Assembly (NCBI RefSeq): GCF_002283365.1
Contig: NZ_MQWD01000001.1
Span: 2,947,749 to 3,011,748, forward strand
From: Rubrivirga marina
GTDB lineage: Bacteria; Bacteroidota; Rhodothermia; Rhodothermales; Rubricoccaceae
Direction of reading: 5' to 3'
Length of the DNA: 64,000 bases
Made by a program: the position numbers and the translations under genes
Shown: positions 25,868 through 37,990 of the stretch, one piece after another
How the letters are laid out: each line of letters starts with the position of its first letter
Numbering within the stretch: the stretch's first letter is position 1
The notes under the pieces: generated by a model
Databases searched by the model: none
What the model saw: only the letters and a program-made list of their open reading frames with translations
What the model was told of the DNA's origin: nothing

Positions 25868-26491
25868 TCAGAGCGAGTCGGGAGGTTCGGGGTGGTACGG
25901 CGCGCGGGGGAGCTGGGTGTTGCGCACGAGCGTCGTCACGCGGAGGCCGGTGGTGACCACGACCGCCACGCCGAGAGCGGCCGCCTCGGGGAGGTCGAAG
26001 GCGGTCAGCGCCAGGAACGCGGCGCTCCCCAGCAAGGCGGCGGTGGCGTAGAACCCCTTGTAGAGCACGGCCGGCATCTCTCGCACGAGGACGTCGCGGA
26101 TGACGCCGCCGCCGACGGCCGTCAGCGTTCCGGTGAGCAAGACCCCGAGGGGGCCGAGCCCCGCGTCGAGTCCCTTCGACGCGCCCAGGGCCGCGAAGAG
26201 CCCGAGGCCGACGGCGTCGGCCAGCATCACGCGGTTCCAGCGGGCGGCGATGCGTGGGGCCGCCACGAGCACGGCGGCGGCCCCCGCGAGGCAGACGAGG
26301 ACGTAGCGCTCGTCGCGGAGCGACGCCGCCGGCGTCACCCCCAGTAGGAGGTCGCGGACGATCCCGCCCCCGATGCCGGTCAGCGCCGCCAGGACGGCGA
26401 CGCCGAGCCAGTCGAGCCGGAGGCGGACCGCCTTGAAGGCCCCCGAGAGGGCGAACACGAACGTGCCGGCGAGGTCGAGGGCGTCGAGCAC
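25868..26491 (-). CDS. Trimeric intracellular cation channel-like protein (UPF0126)
   Basis: A 207-residue membrane protein with six to seven helices and two copies of the family repeat, each with a glycine-rich GGGxxRDxL block (GIGGGIVRDLLLG and AVGGGVIRDVLVREMP). Bacterial members are cation channels of the TRIC family. GTG 26491 was selected because it starts eight bases after the pgk stop and gives the usual family length; the frame is open further upstream inside pgk. Confidence 0.85.
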   Translation of the reverse strand: MLDALDLAGTFVFALSGAFKAVRLRLDWLGVAVLAALTGIGGGIVRDLLLGVTPAASLRDERYVLVCLAGAAAVLVAAPRIAARWNRVMLADAVGLGLFAALGASKGLDAGLGPLGVLLTGTLTAVGGGVIRDVLVREMPAVLYKGFYATAALLGSAAFLALTAFDLPEAAALGVAVVVTTGLRVTTLVRNTQLPRAPYHPEPPDSL

Positions 26492-26499
26492 CCGCGCCG

Positions 26500-27672
26500 T
26501 CAGGAGTCGAGCGCGGCGAGGCCGGGGAGCGTCTTGCCCTCCATGAACTCGAGCATCGCGCCGCCACCCGTCGAGACGTGTGTGACGGCGTCGGCGAGGC
26601 CGGCCTGGTTGAGCGCCGCCACCGAGTCGCCACCGCCGACGACCGTGAGGGCGTCGTGCTCCCGCGTCGCCTCGGCGAGCGCCTCGGCGACGGCGAGCGT
26701 GCCGCCGGCGAACGGCTCCATCTCGAACACGCCCATCGGCCCGTTCCAGATCACCGTCCGCGCGCCCCCGACGAGGTCGGCGTACGCCTTCCGCGTCTGG
26801 GGGCCGATGTCGAGGCCCAAGAACCCGTCCGGCACGTCGCCGTCGACGACCTTCGTCTCGGCGTCCGCCGCGAAACGGTCGCCCACGACGTGGTCGGTGG
26901 GGAGGACGATCGTGTCTCGGAACTGGTCGTAGAGCCGGAACGCCTCGTCCTTCCGGTCCTCCTCGACGAGCGAGTCGCCGGTCGTCCGGCCGAGGCCGGC
27001 GAGGAACGTGTAGGCCATCGCGCCCCCGATCAGGAGGTGGTCCACCTTCGGCGCGAGCGCCTGGATCACCCCGATCTTGTCGGACACCTTCGCGCCGCCG
27101 AGGACGGCGACGAACGGCCGGTCGGGCTCGTCGAGCGCCTTCGTCAGGAAGTCGACCTCGGTCGCGAGGAGCTTCCCGGCCGCGTGGGGCAGGTGCTCGG
27201 CCACGCCGGCCGTCGAGGCGTGCGCGCGGTGGACCGAGCCGAACGCGTCCGACACGAACACGTCGCCGAGGCGGGCCAGCTGGCGGGCGAGGTCGGCGTC
27301 GTTCGCCGTCTCGCCCGGCAGGAACCGCGTGTTCTCGAGGAGCACGACGGCGCCCTCTGGCGCCCCGTCGACACACGCCTGGGCCGCGTCGCCGACGGTC
27401 TCCTCACAGAACACCACGTCCGCCTCGGTGAGCCGGTCGAGGTACTCGGCGACGGGGCGCAGCGAGTACTGCGGGTCGGGCGCGCCCTTCGGGCGGCCCA
27501 GGTGGGACATCAGGACCGGCGTCCCGCCCGCATCCAGGATGGCCTGGATGGTGGGGAGCGCGGCCTGGATCCGCGTGTCGTCGGTGATCGTGCCGCCGTC
27601 CATCGGCACGTTGAAGTCGACCCGGACCAGCACGCGCTGGCCCTTCAGGTCGAGGTCGGAGAGGGTGTTCAT
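26500..27672 (-). CDS. pgk: Phosphoglycerate kinase
   Basis: A 390-residue glycolytic kinase (1,3-bisphosphoglycerate + ADP to 3-phosphoglycerate + ATP). The signature VLVRVDFNVPMDGG is at the N-terminus. The substrate histidine/arginine region is MSHLGRPKG, and the nucleotide-binding segment is GPMGVFEMEPFAGGT…GGGDSVAAL. It follows gap on the same strand with a hairpin repeat in the 72-bp gap. ATG 27672 was used because the shorter start matches the family N-terminus. Confidence 0.96.
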   Translation of the reverse strand: MNTLSDLDLKGQRVLVRVDFNVPMDGGTITDDTRIQAALPTIQAILDAGGTPVLMSHLGRPKGAPDPQYSLRPVAEYLDRLTEADVVFCEETVGDAAQACVDGAPEGAVVLLENTRFLPGETANDADLARQLARLGDVFVSDAFGSVHRAHASTAGVAEHLPHAAGKLLATEVDFLTKALDEPDRPFVAVLGGAKVSDKIGVIQALAPKVDHLLIGGAMAYTFLAGLGRTTGDSLVEEDRKDEAFRLYDQFRDTIVLPTDHVVGDRFAADAETKVVDGDVPDGFLGLDIGPQTRKAYADLVGGARTVIWNGPMGVFEMEPFAGGTLAVAEALAEATREHDALTVVGGGDSVAALNQAGLADAVTHVSTGGGAMLEFMEGKTLPGLAALDS

Positions 27673-27703
27673 GGGGAGGGATGGGGGGTGTGACAGGGAT
27701 GGA

Positions 27704-27737
27704 GGGATGGAGGAACGTCGTCGCGTCCCTCCATCCC
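27704..27737. repeat. GGGATGGAGG hairpin repeat between gap and pgk
   Basis: A 14-bp imperfect stem (27704-27717 with 27724-27737, one mismatch) with a TCGTCG loop. A 19-bp piece of its flank, GGCATGCGGGATGGAGGGA on the minus strand, recurs exactly at 31318-31336 before lolD. It could attenuate gap-pgk read-through or be a dispersed intergenic repeat. Confidence 0.5.
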
Positions 27738-27744
27738 GCATGCC

Positions 27745-28887
<1,143 letters not shown>

Positions 28888-28970
28888 TCACGGCGCCTCC
28901 GGTTCGCGGCCCGCTACCTTTCGCGGTTCGCGGCGTCGGCCGCGTTTTTCAGATCCCCCGATCTCCCCCG

Positions 28971-29822
28971 ATGGCCCAGATCAACCCGCCGAAGCCGCTC
29001 ACGACGTCGCGTCCGAACGACCTCCGTGAGGACAACCTCACGACCGCCGCCTCGCGAGGCTCGGAGTTCTTCGAGGACCACCGCAACACCGTCATCGGGG
29101 TCATCGCCGGCCTCGTCGTCCTCGCCCTCGCCATCATCGGCTGGCGGACGTGGCAGGACCGCCGCTCGGCCGAGGGCCAGCAGCTCTTGGGTGCCATCCT
29201 CAACGAGTACAACGCGGGCAACTACCAGGCGGCCCTCGACGGGACCGACGCGGCCCCGGGCCTGCTCGAGATCGCCGACGAGTACGGCTCGACCAACACC
29301 GGCGAGCAGGCCACGTTCTTCGCCGCCGACGCGCTCTACCAGCTCGGCGACTACGACCGGGCCCTCGAGTACTTCGAGGACTACGACGGCGACGGGCTCA
29401 TGGCGGCCAGCGCCATCGCCGGCCGGGCCGCCATCGCCGAGCAGCAGGGCGACAACGCCCGCGCCGCCGGCCTCTACGAAGACGCCGCGGGCGAGTACGA
29501 CTCGCCGGCCTCGACCCCCGGCTACCTCCTCGACGCGGCCCGCAACTTCGCCGCCGCCGGCGACACCGAGGCGGCCACGGCCGCGCTCCAGCGCGTGATC
29601 GACGACTGGGAGGGCACGCCGGAGGTCCGCACGGCGCAGACCGAGCTCGGCCAGGTCCAGGCCATGGCGACGGCCACGGGCCAGCCGACGGGTGGCGTCA
29701 ACGCCGCGCCGATTGCGCCCGACACGACCGCCGCATCCGGTGCCGCCGAGGCGGCCGTCGTCGGCGACGAGGGCACCACGATCGCCGTTCCGGCGGACGC
29801 CCCGGACGCCGACGGCCAGTAG
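28971..29822 (+). CDS. TPR protein with one membrane anchor (YfgM-like)
   Basis: The product has 283 residues. A cytoplasmic N-terminus of about 38 residues is followed by one transmembrane helix (about 40-60, TVIGVIAGLVVLALAIIGW). TPR-like helical repeats fill the region 70-225 (ADALYQLGDYDRALEYFEDY and similar). A low-complexity Ala/Thr/Gly-rich tail ends the protein. The layout matches YfgM-type proteins that sit by the Sec translocon, but the family assignment is by layout only. A TACCTTTC -7-like box lies at 28916-28923. Confidence 0.72.
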   Translation: MAQINPPKPLTTSRPNDLREDNLTTAASRGSEFFEDHRNTVIGVIAGLVVLALAIIGWRTWQDRRSAEGQQLLGAILNEYNAGNYQAALDGTDAAPGLLEIADEYGSTNTGEQATFFAADALYQLGDYDRALEYFEDYDGDGLMAASAIAGRAAIAEQQGDNARAAGLYEDAAGEYDSPASTPGYLLDAARNFAAAGDTEAATAALQRVIDDWEGTPEVRTAQTELGQVQAMATATGQPTGGVNAAPIAPDTTAASGAAEAAVVGDEGTTIAVPADAPDADGQ

Positions 29823-29928
29823 GCCCGCCTCGGTCGCGCGCCGGCCCGACCCCGGAGTGGCGCGCCGGCCCTGGGCAACGAGGGAGAGCGGGCCGCGTTA
29901 GCTTCGGCCCGCCCCTCTCCCGACCCGC

Positions 29929-31304
<1,376 letters not shown>

Positions 31305-31305
<1 letters not shown>

Positions 31306-32150
31306 TGGAGGGGTCCGGCATGCGGGATGGAGGGATGGAGGAGGGGGGCGCCAGCGCGACGGACGGAGTCCCCGCATCCCGCGTGGCCCGTCCCCTGTCC
31401 CTCTCTCCCATCCTCAGCGCCCGCGGCCTCGGCAAGGCGTACCCGACGGCGACCGGCGCGCTCCGGGTCCTCGACGGGCTCGACGTCGACGTCTACCCCG
31501 GCGAGCTGGTGGCCGTCGTGGGGGAGAGCGGGACGGGGAAGAGCACGCTGCTCCACCTCCTCGGCGCGCTCGACCGGCCGACGGAGGGGACCGTGACGTA
31601 CCGTGGCGAGGACGTCTTCGCCAAGGGCGACGAGGCGCTCGCGGCGTTCCGGAACCGGGCCATCGGGTTCGTCTTCCAGTTCCACCACCTGCTTCCCGAG
31701 TTCAACGCGCTGGAGAACGTGTCGATGCCGGCCCTCATCGCAGGCGGGACGTTCCAGACGGCCGACGGCCGCGCTCGCCAGCTCCTCCAGATGCTCGGCC
31801 TCGGCGACCGGCTGGACCACCGGCCAAGCCAGCTCTCCGGCGGCGAGCAGCAACGCGTGGCCGTCGCCCGAGCGCTCATGAACGAGCCTGGCCTCGTGCT
31901 CATGGACGAGCCCTCGGGCAACCTCGACACGAAGACGGCCGAGAAGCTGCACGACGAACTGCTCCGCCTGACGCGCGACGCCGACCAGGCGTTCGTCGTC
32001 GTCACCCACAACCCGGCGCTGGCGGCCCTCGCCGACCGGGTCCTCCGCCTCGAAGGCGGCCGGCTCGTCGACGACCGCGAGTCCCCCCACGAACGGCCCG
32101 AGGCGCACGAGGAGGGCGTCGAATCGGCGTCGGACGGGCGGAATCCCTGA
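31305..32150 (+). CDS. lolD: Lipoprotein-releasing ABC ATPase LolD-like
   Basis: A 281-residue ATPase with Walker [11 protein letters not shown]-loop [17 protein letters not shown], signature [15 protein letters not shown] and Walker [13 protein letters not shown]. The FHHLLPEF block and overall sequence are typical of LolD, the ATPase of the LolCDE system that extracts lipoproteins from the inner membrane. No lolC/E gene is adjacent. The first 26 residues come from a G-rich repeat that is intergenic elsewhere, so GTG 31383 could be the true start (about 255 residues). ATG 31305 overlaps the upstream stop (TGATG). Confidence 0.82.
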
Positions 32151-32192
32151 CCCCGCGGCGTTCGTAGATCGACTCCCGCACCCGCCCTCGCC

Positions 32193-33203
32193 ATGACCGA
32201 GACGCTCGCCCTCCCGACCCTGCCCTCCGAGATCGAACGCGTCGGCTTCGTGCGTGAGGACATCGACCCGACGCTCGACCTGTTCGACGAGATCGAGCGG
32301 TTGAAGGAGGAGAAGAACGCCGTCCTCCTCGCTCACTACTACCAGGAGGGCGACATCCAGGACATCGCCGACTACATCGGCGACTCGCTCGGGCTGGCCC
32401 GCGAGGCGGCCGAGACCGACGCCGACGTGATCGTGTTCGCGGGCGTCCACTTCATGGCGGAGACGGCCAAGATCCTGAACCCCGAGAAGACAGTCCTCCT
32501 GCCGGACCTCCACGCCGGCTGCTCGCTCGCCGACTCGTGCCCGCCGGACGAGTTCGCGGCCTTCCGAGCGGAGCACCCGGACCACATCGTCATTTCCTAC
32601 ATCAACTGCTCGGCGGCGATCAAGGCGCAGACGGACATCATCTGCACGTCGTCGAACGCCGAGCACATCGTCCGCCAGATCCCCGAGGACCAGCCGATCA
32701 TCTTCGCGCCGGACCGGAACCTGGGTCGGTGGCTCATCAAGGAGACGGGCCGGGACATGGTGCTGTGGGAGGGCGCCTGCATCGTCCACGAGATTTTTTC
32801 GGAGCAGAAGCTGGCGCGCCTGAAGGGCCGCTACCCCGGCGCGCCGGTCCTCGCCCATCCCGAGTGCGAGGAGCCCGTCCTCCGGCTGGCCGACCACGTC
32901 GGGAGCACGTCGTCGATCCGCCGGTTCGCCGCCGAGAGCGACGCCGACACGTTCATCGTGGCGACGGAGTCAGGCATCCTGCACCAGATGCAGAAGGACA
33001 ATCCGGGCAAGACGTTCATCGCCGCGCCGCCGGACAACGGGTGCGCCTGCAACGACTGCCCGCACATGAAGCTGAACACGATCGAGAAGCTGTACCTCTG
33101 CCTCAAGCATGAGGCGCCGGTCCTCGAGATGGACGAGGCGGTCCGCGTCGCCGCGCTCAAGCCCATCGAGCGGATGCTCGAGATGAGCCGGGGCGTCAAG
33201 TAG
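32193..33203 (+). CDS. nadA: Quinolinate synthase A
   Basis: A 336-residue [4Fe-4S] enzyme that condenses iminoaspartate with dihydroxyacetone phosphate in NAD biosynthesis. Cluster and substrate motifs are present: [35 protein letters not shown], the central cysteine regions and the C-terminal [17 protein letters not shown]. It lies downstream of lolD with a 42-bp gap. No nadB or nadC is adjacent. Confidence 0.95.
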   Translation: MTETLALPTLPSEIERVGFVREDIDPTLDLFDEIERLKEEKNAVLLAHYYQEGDIQDIADYIGDSLGLAREAAETDADVIVFAGVHFMAETAKILNPEKTVLLPDLHAGCSLADSCPPDEFAAFRAEHPDHIVISYINCSAAIKAQTDIICTSSNAEHIVRQIPEDQPIIFAPDRNLGRWLIKETGRDMVLWEGACIVHEIFSEQKLARLKGRYPGAPVLAHPECEEPVLRLADHVGSTSSIRRFAAESDADTFIVATESGILHQMQKDNPGKTFIAAPPDNGCACNDCPHMKLNTIEKLYLCLKHEAPVLEMDEAVRVAALKPIERMLEMSRGVK

Positions 33204-33208
33204 CTCCT

Positions 33209-33233
33209 CCGGCCCGGCACCGAGGCGGGCCGG
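33209..33233. terminator. Bidirectional hairpin between nadA and a convergent gene
   Basis: CCGGCCCG (33209-33216) pairs with CGGGCCGG (33226-33233) in the 31-bp space between two converging stops. There is no T-run on either side. Confidence 0.4.
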
Positions 33234-33234
33234 G

Positions 33235-34590
33235 TCAGCCGCCGAAGCGGAGGCCGACGAGCGGCTCGAAGCGGCGCTCGACGAGGAAGCGGCGGGGCCC
33301 ATCGGCGTAGGCGCCGCCGTCATCGGCGGTCAGGAGGCGGTAGCCGTAGCGCGAGCGGACGAACACGAGGCCGCGGTTGCCCACCGGAACGCGGATGTCG
33401 AGGACGAGCGCGTTGACGGCGCCGAGGTCCTGGATGAGGTCGAAGACGCCGCGGAAGTCCTGCCGCTCCAGTCCGAACTCGACGCGGCCGTCGTTCGGGA
33501 GCCGGCCGGCGACCCGAACCCCGAACCCGCTCGCCCGCTCGTCGCCGATGTGGCGACGGAAGTGGCCGAGGATCTCGGCCCGCCCGAACGCCACGACCCG
33601 GCCGTCGAGCACGACGTCGACGCCCGCCGAGAGGCTGTCGAGCGGCGTCCCCGCCAGCGCGTCGGGGGTGGTCGCACTGAAGAAGGTCCGGTCGTCGACG
33701 ATCCGCTCGTCGCCGTTCGAGACCGCGTAGAACGGGCCGACGTGGCCCGGGACGAACCCCGCCGACGACACGAACACGCCGGCCCGGAGCCGCGCCCGCG
33801 CCGCGTCGCCGATGTTGGAGGCGCCGACCTCGGCGCCCGCGCCGACCGTCCCGCCCCGCCCGAGGTACTGCGCGTGGGTCAGGAACGGCCGGACGAGGAT
33901 CGGGCCGAGGCCGCCGTAGGCGCCCTTCAGCGTCACCTCGACGCCGGTGAGCGACGAGTCGCCGCTCAGCCCCGACCGACCGAGGTCGTGGACGCCGCCG
34001 ACCGTGAGCGAGAGGTCCCGGACGGGGCCGAGACGGGCGCCCGTCCGCACGCCGACCTCCCCGCCGACGACGCCGTCGAGGCGGAGGACGTCGTCGGCGA
34101 AGCCGGCCACGCGGAGGCCGCCGCGCTCGATGGCCGCCTCGGCGCCGATCGCCCGCTCGTCCCACGCCGTCGTCGTCCGGTACCGGCTGACGAGCGCGCC
34201 GACGCCGAGCGAGACGCGGTTCGTGGGCCCCAGGCGGGCGTAGGTCCGGTCCCCCGTGGTCGCGTTCCAGCGGACGTAGCGGATCGCACGGGCGAGGTCG
34301 TAGAGCTCGTCGTCCTCCGGCCCGTAGAGCCCTCCGTCGCCCGAGTGGATCGTCTGCCCGACCCCGACGCTGAGCCTGCCGAGGTTGGCCTCTAGGTCCA
34401 GGCGCGCGGCGGCCCGCCAGTCGTCGGGGAGGTAGGCCGGCCCGAAGAGGGCGCCGACGAGGATGCGATCGTCGGGGCGGAGCGCGGTGCCGAGCTCGAG
34501 CGGGTCGTCGGCCGAGCCGAACGCGAGCGGCTGCGCGAGGGCGCCGCCGGCTACGACGAGGACGAGAGCGGGGAGGAGGGCGAGGCGCAC
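33235..34590 (-). CDS. Predicted outer-membrane beta-barrel protein
   Basis: A 451-residue protein starting at GTG 34590, with a signal peptide (LALLPALVLVVAGGALAQ). The rest is a succession of amphipathic strands separated by short charged turns (for example VGVRTGARLGPVRDLSLTVGGVHDL), as in outer-membrane barrels, ending in strand VGLRFGG. The closest general resemblance is to YjbH/exopolysaccharide-type outer-membrane proteins, but no family motif was recognised. On its own strand a TAGCTTGG element lies about 20 bp upstream. Confidence 0.6.
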   Translation of the reverse strand: MRLALLPALVLVVAGGALAQPLAFGSADDPLELGTALRPDDRILVGALFGPAYLPDDWRAAARLDLEANLGRLSVGVGQTIHSGDGGLYGPEDDELYDLARAIRYVRWNATTGDRTYARLGPTNRVSLGVGALVSRYRTTTAWDERAIGAEAAIERGGLRVAGFADDVLRLDGVVGGEVGVRTGARLGPVRDLSLTVGGVHDLGRSGLSGDSSLTGVEVTLKGAYGGLGPILVRPFLTHAQYLGRGGTVGAGAEVGASNIGDAARARLRAGVFVSSAGFVPGHVGPFYAVSNGDERIVDDRTFFSATTPDALAGTPLDSLSAGVDVVLDGRVVAFGRAEILGHFRRHIGDERASGFGVRVAGRLPNDGRVEFGLERQDFRGVFDLIQDLGAVNALVLDIRVPVGNRGLVFVRSRYGYRLLTADDGGAYADGPRRFLVERRFEPLVGLRFGG

Positions 34591-34676
34591 GGCAACGGAT
34601 CGGGCCTGCCAAGCTAGCCCTGCCCGACGGCAGAACCTCCCGCACCCGACCGGGTAGGGAGAGGACCCGCCACCCC

Positions 34677-35318
34677 ATGTCCGACGACCGTCTGCCCCTG
34701 TTCCCGCTCGGCATCGTGCTCCTCCCCGGGGAGCCGGTCCCGCTCCACATCTTCGAGCCCCGCTACAAGGAGATGGTCCGCGTCTGCATCGACGACGACC
34801 GGCCCTTCGGGATCGTCTACGCCTCGGAGCAGAGCCTGGCGCAGGTCGGGTGCACGGCGCGGATCGAACGCGTCGCCGCGCGCTACGACGACGGGCGGCT
34901 CGACATCGTCGCCGTCGGCGAGCAGCGGTTCCGGGTCGACGAGATCCACCGGGACCTCGCGTACCTCTCGGCCGAAGTCGAGGCCGTCGAGGACGACGCC
35001 CCAGACGATGACGTCGGCGCGCGGCAGGCGGCGATCGCCCGCCACATGAAGCTGCTCGAGATGGCAGGCGAGGAGCCCAAGCCCCACCGCTACGACCAGT
35101 CGCTGCCGGTCTCGTTCGTCATCGGCCGGAACGCCGGGCTCGACCTCGCCGACAAGCAGCGGCTCCTCGAGATGGACTCCGAGGCCGATCGGATCCGGTA
35201 CCTCTCCGACCACCTCGGCGCGCTGCTCGTCCGCCTCGAGAAGGCCCGCGAGTTCCGCGACCTCGCCCGCGGCGACGGCCACGCCGACGGGATGCCCGAC
35301 CTCGGAGACATGGAGTGA
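34677..35318 (+). CDS. Lon N-terminal-domain protein (peptidase S16, Lon substrate binding)
   Basis: A 213-residue stand-alone Lon N-domain. The conserved opening LPLFPLGIVLLPGEPVPLHIFEPRYKEM and the later GxRRFRV-like VGEQRFRVDEI match the family. It lacks the AAA+ and protease parts of Lon, so it is not itself a protease; such proteins probably bind unfolded substrates or act as adaptors. It is divergent to the beta-barrel gene. Confidence 0.88.
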   Translation: MSDDRLPLFPLGIVLLPGEPVPLHIFEPRYKEMVRVCIDDDRPFGIVYASEQSLAQVGCTARIERVAARYDDGRLDIVAVGEQRFRVDEIHRDLAYLSAEVEAVEDDAPDDDVGARQAAIARHMKLLEMAGEEPKPHRYDQSLPVSFVIGRNAGLDLADKQRLLEMDSEADRIRYLSDHLGALLVRLEKAREFRDLARGDGHADGMPDLGDME

Positions 35319-35454
35319 TCAGGCGAGGTGCGATCGGGGGATGGGAGGTCGGGACGCTCGCGCCCACCGACCCGAGCGTTCTCGACGCCCTCGCCGACGC
35401 CGGACCCCCTCTCCCGATCTGAAAGCGCCCGCCCCGCAACCGACCCCTTCCCCG

Positions 35455-36303
35455 ATGGACCTCGCCGGCTACCAGATCGACCTCGTGGAGGCGGGGCGCG
35501 TCCGCCTCGACGGCGGCGCCATGTTCGGGATCGTGCCGAAGCCGCTCTGGGAACGCCGAATCCCGCCGGACGACCGGAACCGGATCCCGCTCGCCATGCG
35601 CTGCCTCCTCCTCCGGGGCCACGACCGGACGATCCTCGTCGACACCGGAGTGGGCGACAAGGGCGACGCGAAGTTCGAGGACATCTACGGCGTCGACCAC
35701 GAGCACTCGACGCTCCTCGGCTCGCTTGAGGCGCTCGGCGTTGCGCCCGAGGACGTGACGGACGTGCTCCTCACCCACCTCCACTTCGACCACGCCGGGG
35801 GGGCCACGCGGCGCACCGAGGCGGGCGACCTCGTGCTCACGTTCCCCGAGGCGGCCCACCACGTCCAGGCCGACCATTGGCGCTGGGCGCACGCCAGCCC
35901 ACGCGAGTCGGCGTCGTTCCTCTCGGATAACCTCGACCCGCTGGAGGCCTCGGGGCGGCTCCACCTCTTGGAACCGACCGACTCGCCGTTCGAGAACGTC
36001 ACCCTTCCTGTCGTGAACGGCCATACGCGGGGCCAGCAACTCGCTCAGGTCAGTGACGGGGAACGGACGCTCCTCTTTGCCGGTGACCTCGTCCCGACGG
36101 CCGCGCACGTGCCGCTCCTCTGGGTGATGGCGTACGACGTGGAGCCGCTCGAGACGATCGAGGAGAAACGGCGGCTCTTGGCATCCGCAGCACGCGAGGG
36201 GTGGACCCTCGTGTTCGAACACGATCCGGTGATCGCTACCGCGCGGGTGGTCGAGACCGAGAAGGGGTTTCGGACGACAGACGAGAGCGAGGGCCTCCAC
36301 TAA
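35455..36303 (+). CDS. Metallo-beta-lactamase-fold hydrolase
   Basis: A 282-residue MBL-fold protein with the metal-binding THLHFDHAGG motif (HxHxDH), later His residues in NGHTRGQQ, FAGDLVPTAAHV and a C-terminal FEHD. The layout with a long YQIDLVEAGRVRLDGGAMFG start is like quorum-quenching lactonases and related hydrolases. The substrate is unknown. ATG 35455 was chosen over in-frame codons upstream because the fold begins there. Confidence 0.85.
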   Translation: MDLAGYQIDLVEAGRVRLDGGAMFGIVPKPLWERRIPPDDRNRIPLAMRCLLLRGHDRTILVDTGVGDKGDAKFEDIYGVDHEHSTLLGSLEALGVAPEDVTDVLLTHLHFDHAGGATRRTEAGDLVLTFPEAAHHVQADHWRWAHASPRESASFLSDNLDPLEASGRLHLLEPTDSPFENVTLPVVNGHTRGQQLAQVSDGERTLLFAGDLVPTAAHVPLLWVMAYDVEPLETIEEKRRLLASAAREGWTLVFEHDPVIATARVVETEKGFRTTDESEGLH

Positions 36304-36398
36304 GGCGGGGTTTAGTCGCGCGGGTGGGGGACGATACCGGGGGCGAATCCTGTCGCCCCGCGCGACGCCCTGCGAAACAGCGGGGCGCGCCCCGCCCC

Positions 36399-37934
36399 AT
36401 GCTCTCCCCGACGCCGGCCGTCCGCGCCGCCATCTCAGGCCTCGTCGTCGTGACGGTGATCGCCGTCGTCGGCGCCGCGCTGCACCTCCAGGGGATCCAG
36501 TCGCAGGCGGCCGACGCGCTCGCGGCCTCACTCGGGACCAAGGCTGGGACGGTCGCCACCGCGCTCCAGACGTCGGGCCCTCGCGTCGGCCTCGCCACCT
36601 TCGCTACCCCCGAGCAGCCCGGAGCGCTCGTCATGTACGACCGGGCCGGCCGCGTCGTCGAGGCCACCGACGCCGAAGTCGGCGCCCTGGCGGACTGGTT
36701 CCGGACGGTCGACGCGCTGCCCGGCACGGTGGCCGTCGTCGACACGGAGGCCGGGGCCTACGCGCTCGCCGCGTCGTCCCTCCCCGGCGGGGGAAGGCTC
36801 GTCGCCGTCGCCCCGACGCCGGACCATCTCCCCGATGGCGAGCTCCTGCGGACCGTCGTCGCGGCGGTGGCCCTGTGGGGCCTGCTCGTCGGCGTGTTCA
36901 TCGTGATGACGTGGTACACCGGCCCACGGACGGCGAACCAACTCGCGCTCCTCGGCGAGCGGATGGCGCAGGGCGACGCCGACGGTGACGCGCTCATCCG
37001 TCACTCGGCCGTCTGGCTCGGCGCGCTCGCCGAGGCCTTCCAGCCTGTCGCCGACCGATTCCGGCAGCTCCGGCTCCACGCCCGCGACGTCGACCAGCAC
37101 GTGGCGGCGCTCTACCAGATCAACCCGCACTACGTGGTCCTGTGCACCCAGGACGGCGAGATCGTCGAGGCCAACCCGGCGTTCTACGCCGTGACCGGGC
37201 TGCCCATCGCCGCCGTCCGTGGCGGGAGGATCGAGGCGCTCCAGGAGACGTTCCCCATCGGGCCCCTCATGGAGCTGGGCAAGCGCTCCCTGAAGGAGGC
37301 CAGCGCGATCACCGGGATCGAGTATGCCATCATCGACCGCGACGACGAGACGCGGCCCGTCGAGGTCTCGCTCCGCGGGTTCACCCTGGACGGCCGGCCG
37401 ATGGTGCTCTTCCAGGCCACCGACCAGTCGCGCCAGAAGACGCTCGAGCGCCGCGTGAACGCCTTCAGCGACACCCTCGACCTGATGGTGGACCAGCGCG
37501 TGCACCAGCTCACGGCCGGGCAGCAGACGCTCAAGCGGGTCCTCGACGCGGCCGGCGTGATCGTCGCCTCGTTCGACGCGGGCGGGGCCACGAGCCGGTG
37601 GAGCGGCGGCGCCGTCGCGCTCACGGGCCAGCCCCTCAGCGCCGTCCCCCATTTCGCCGCCGCGACGCAGGTTCTCGGCCTCAGCCCGACCGAGCGGACG
37701 GCGTTCACGCAGTGGTTCTGGAGCCTGTCGCAGGAGCCGTTCGTCGGCCGCCACGGCGTCATCGGGCGGGACGGGGCGACGCGGACCCGGCAGATCATCT
37801 GGCAGCGCGTCGATGCCGACATGGCCGGCCGGTCGGATCTCCGGACGCTGATCGGGGTCGAGGTGCCGGCCTATGTCGAGATGCCGGCGTACGGTGGCGA
37901 CGGGGACGCCCGGTCGCTCCGCCTCGGCGTCTAG
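36399..37934 (+). CDS. Membrane PAS sensor without a kinase domain
   Basis: A 511-residue sensor. TM1 is at about 10-30. An extracytoplasmic domain of about 110 residues follows, then TM2 (about 150-170, VVAAVALWGLLVGVFIVMTW) and a HAMP-like linker. Next come a PAS domain (about 240-345, INPHYVVLCTQDGEIVEANPAFYAVTGLP), a short coiled coil and a second PAS-like domain (about 380-500). No histidine kinase, cyclase or methyl-accepting domain is present. The next gene, 56 bp on, encodes a DHp-like fragment that could be its partner. A GATACCGG element upstream is shared with the gene at 38690. Confidence 0.7.
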   Translation: MLSPTPAVRAAISGLVVVTVIAVVGAALHLQGIQSQAADALAASLGTKAGTVATALQTSGPRVGLATFATPEQPGALVMYDRAGRVVEATDAEVGALADWFRTVDALPGTVAVVDTEAGAYALAASSLPGGGRLVAVAPTPDHLPDGELLRTVVAAVALWGLLVGVFIVMTWYTGPRTANQLALLGERMAQGDADGDALIRHSAVWLGALAEAFQPVADRFRQLRLHARDVDQHVAALYQINPHYVVLCTQDGEIVEANPAFYAVTGLPIAAVRGGRIEALQETFPIGPLMELGKRSLKEASAITGIEYAIIDRDDETRPVEVSLRGFTLDGRPMVLFQATDQSRQKTLERRVNAFSDTLDLMVDQRVHQLTAGQQTLKRVLDAAGVIVASFDAGGATSRWSGGAVALTGQPLSAVPHFAAATQVLGLSPTERTAFTQWFWSLSQEPFVGRHGVIGRDGATRTRQIIWQRVDADMAGRSDLRTLIGVEVPAYVEMPAYGGDGDARSLRLGV

Positions 37935-37990
37935 GCGGGACCCCCCAGGGATCGAGGCGCGTAGGGCCGGCTCCCCGCCTCCTGCGCGCT

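Noticed and set aside
29823-29895. Terminator between the TPR gene and the sigma-54 activator
   Set aside because: GGCGCGCC-type palindromes are present, but the stem is interrupted and no T-run follows.
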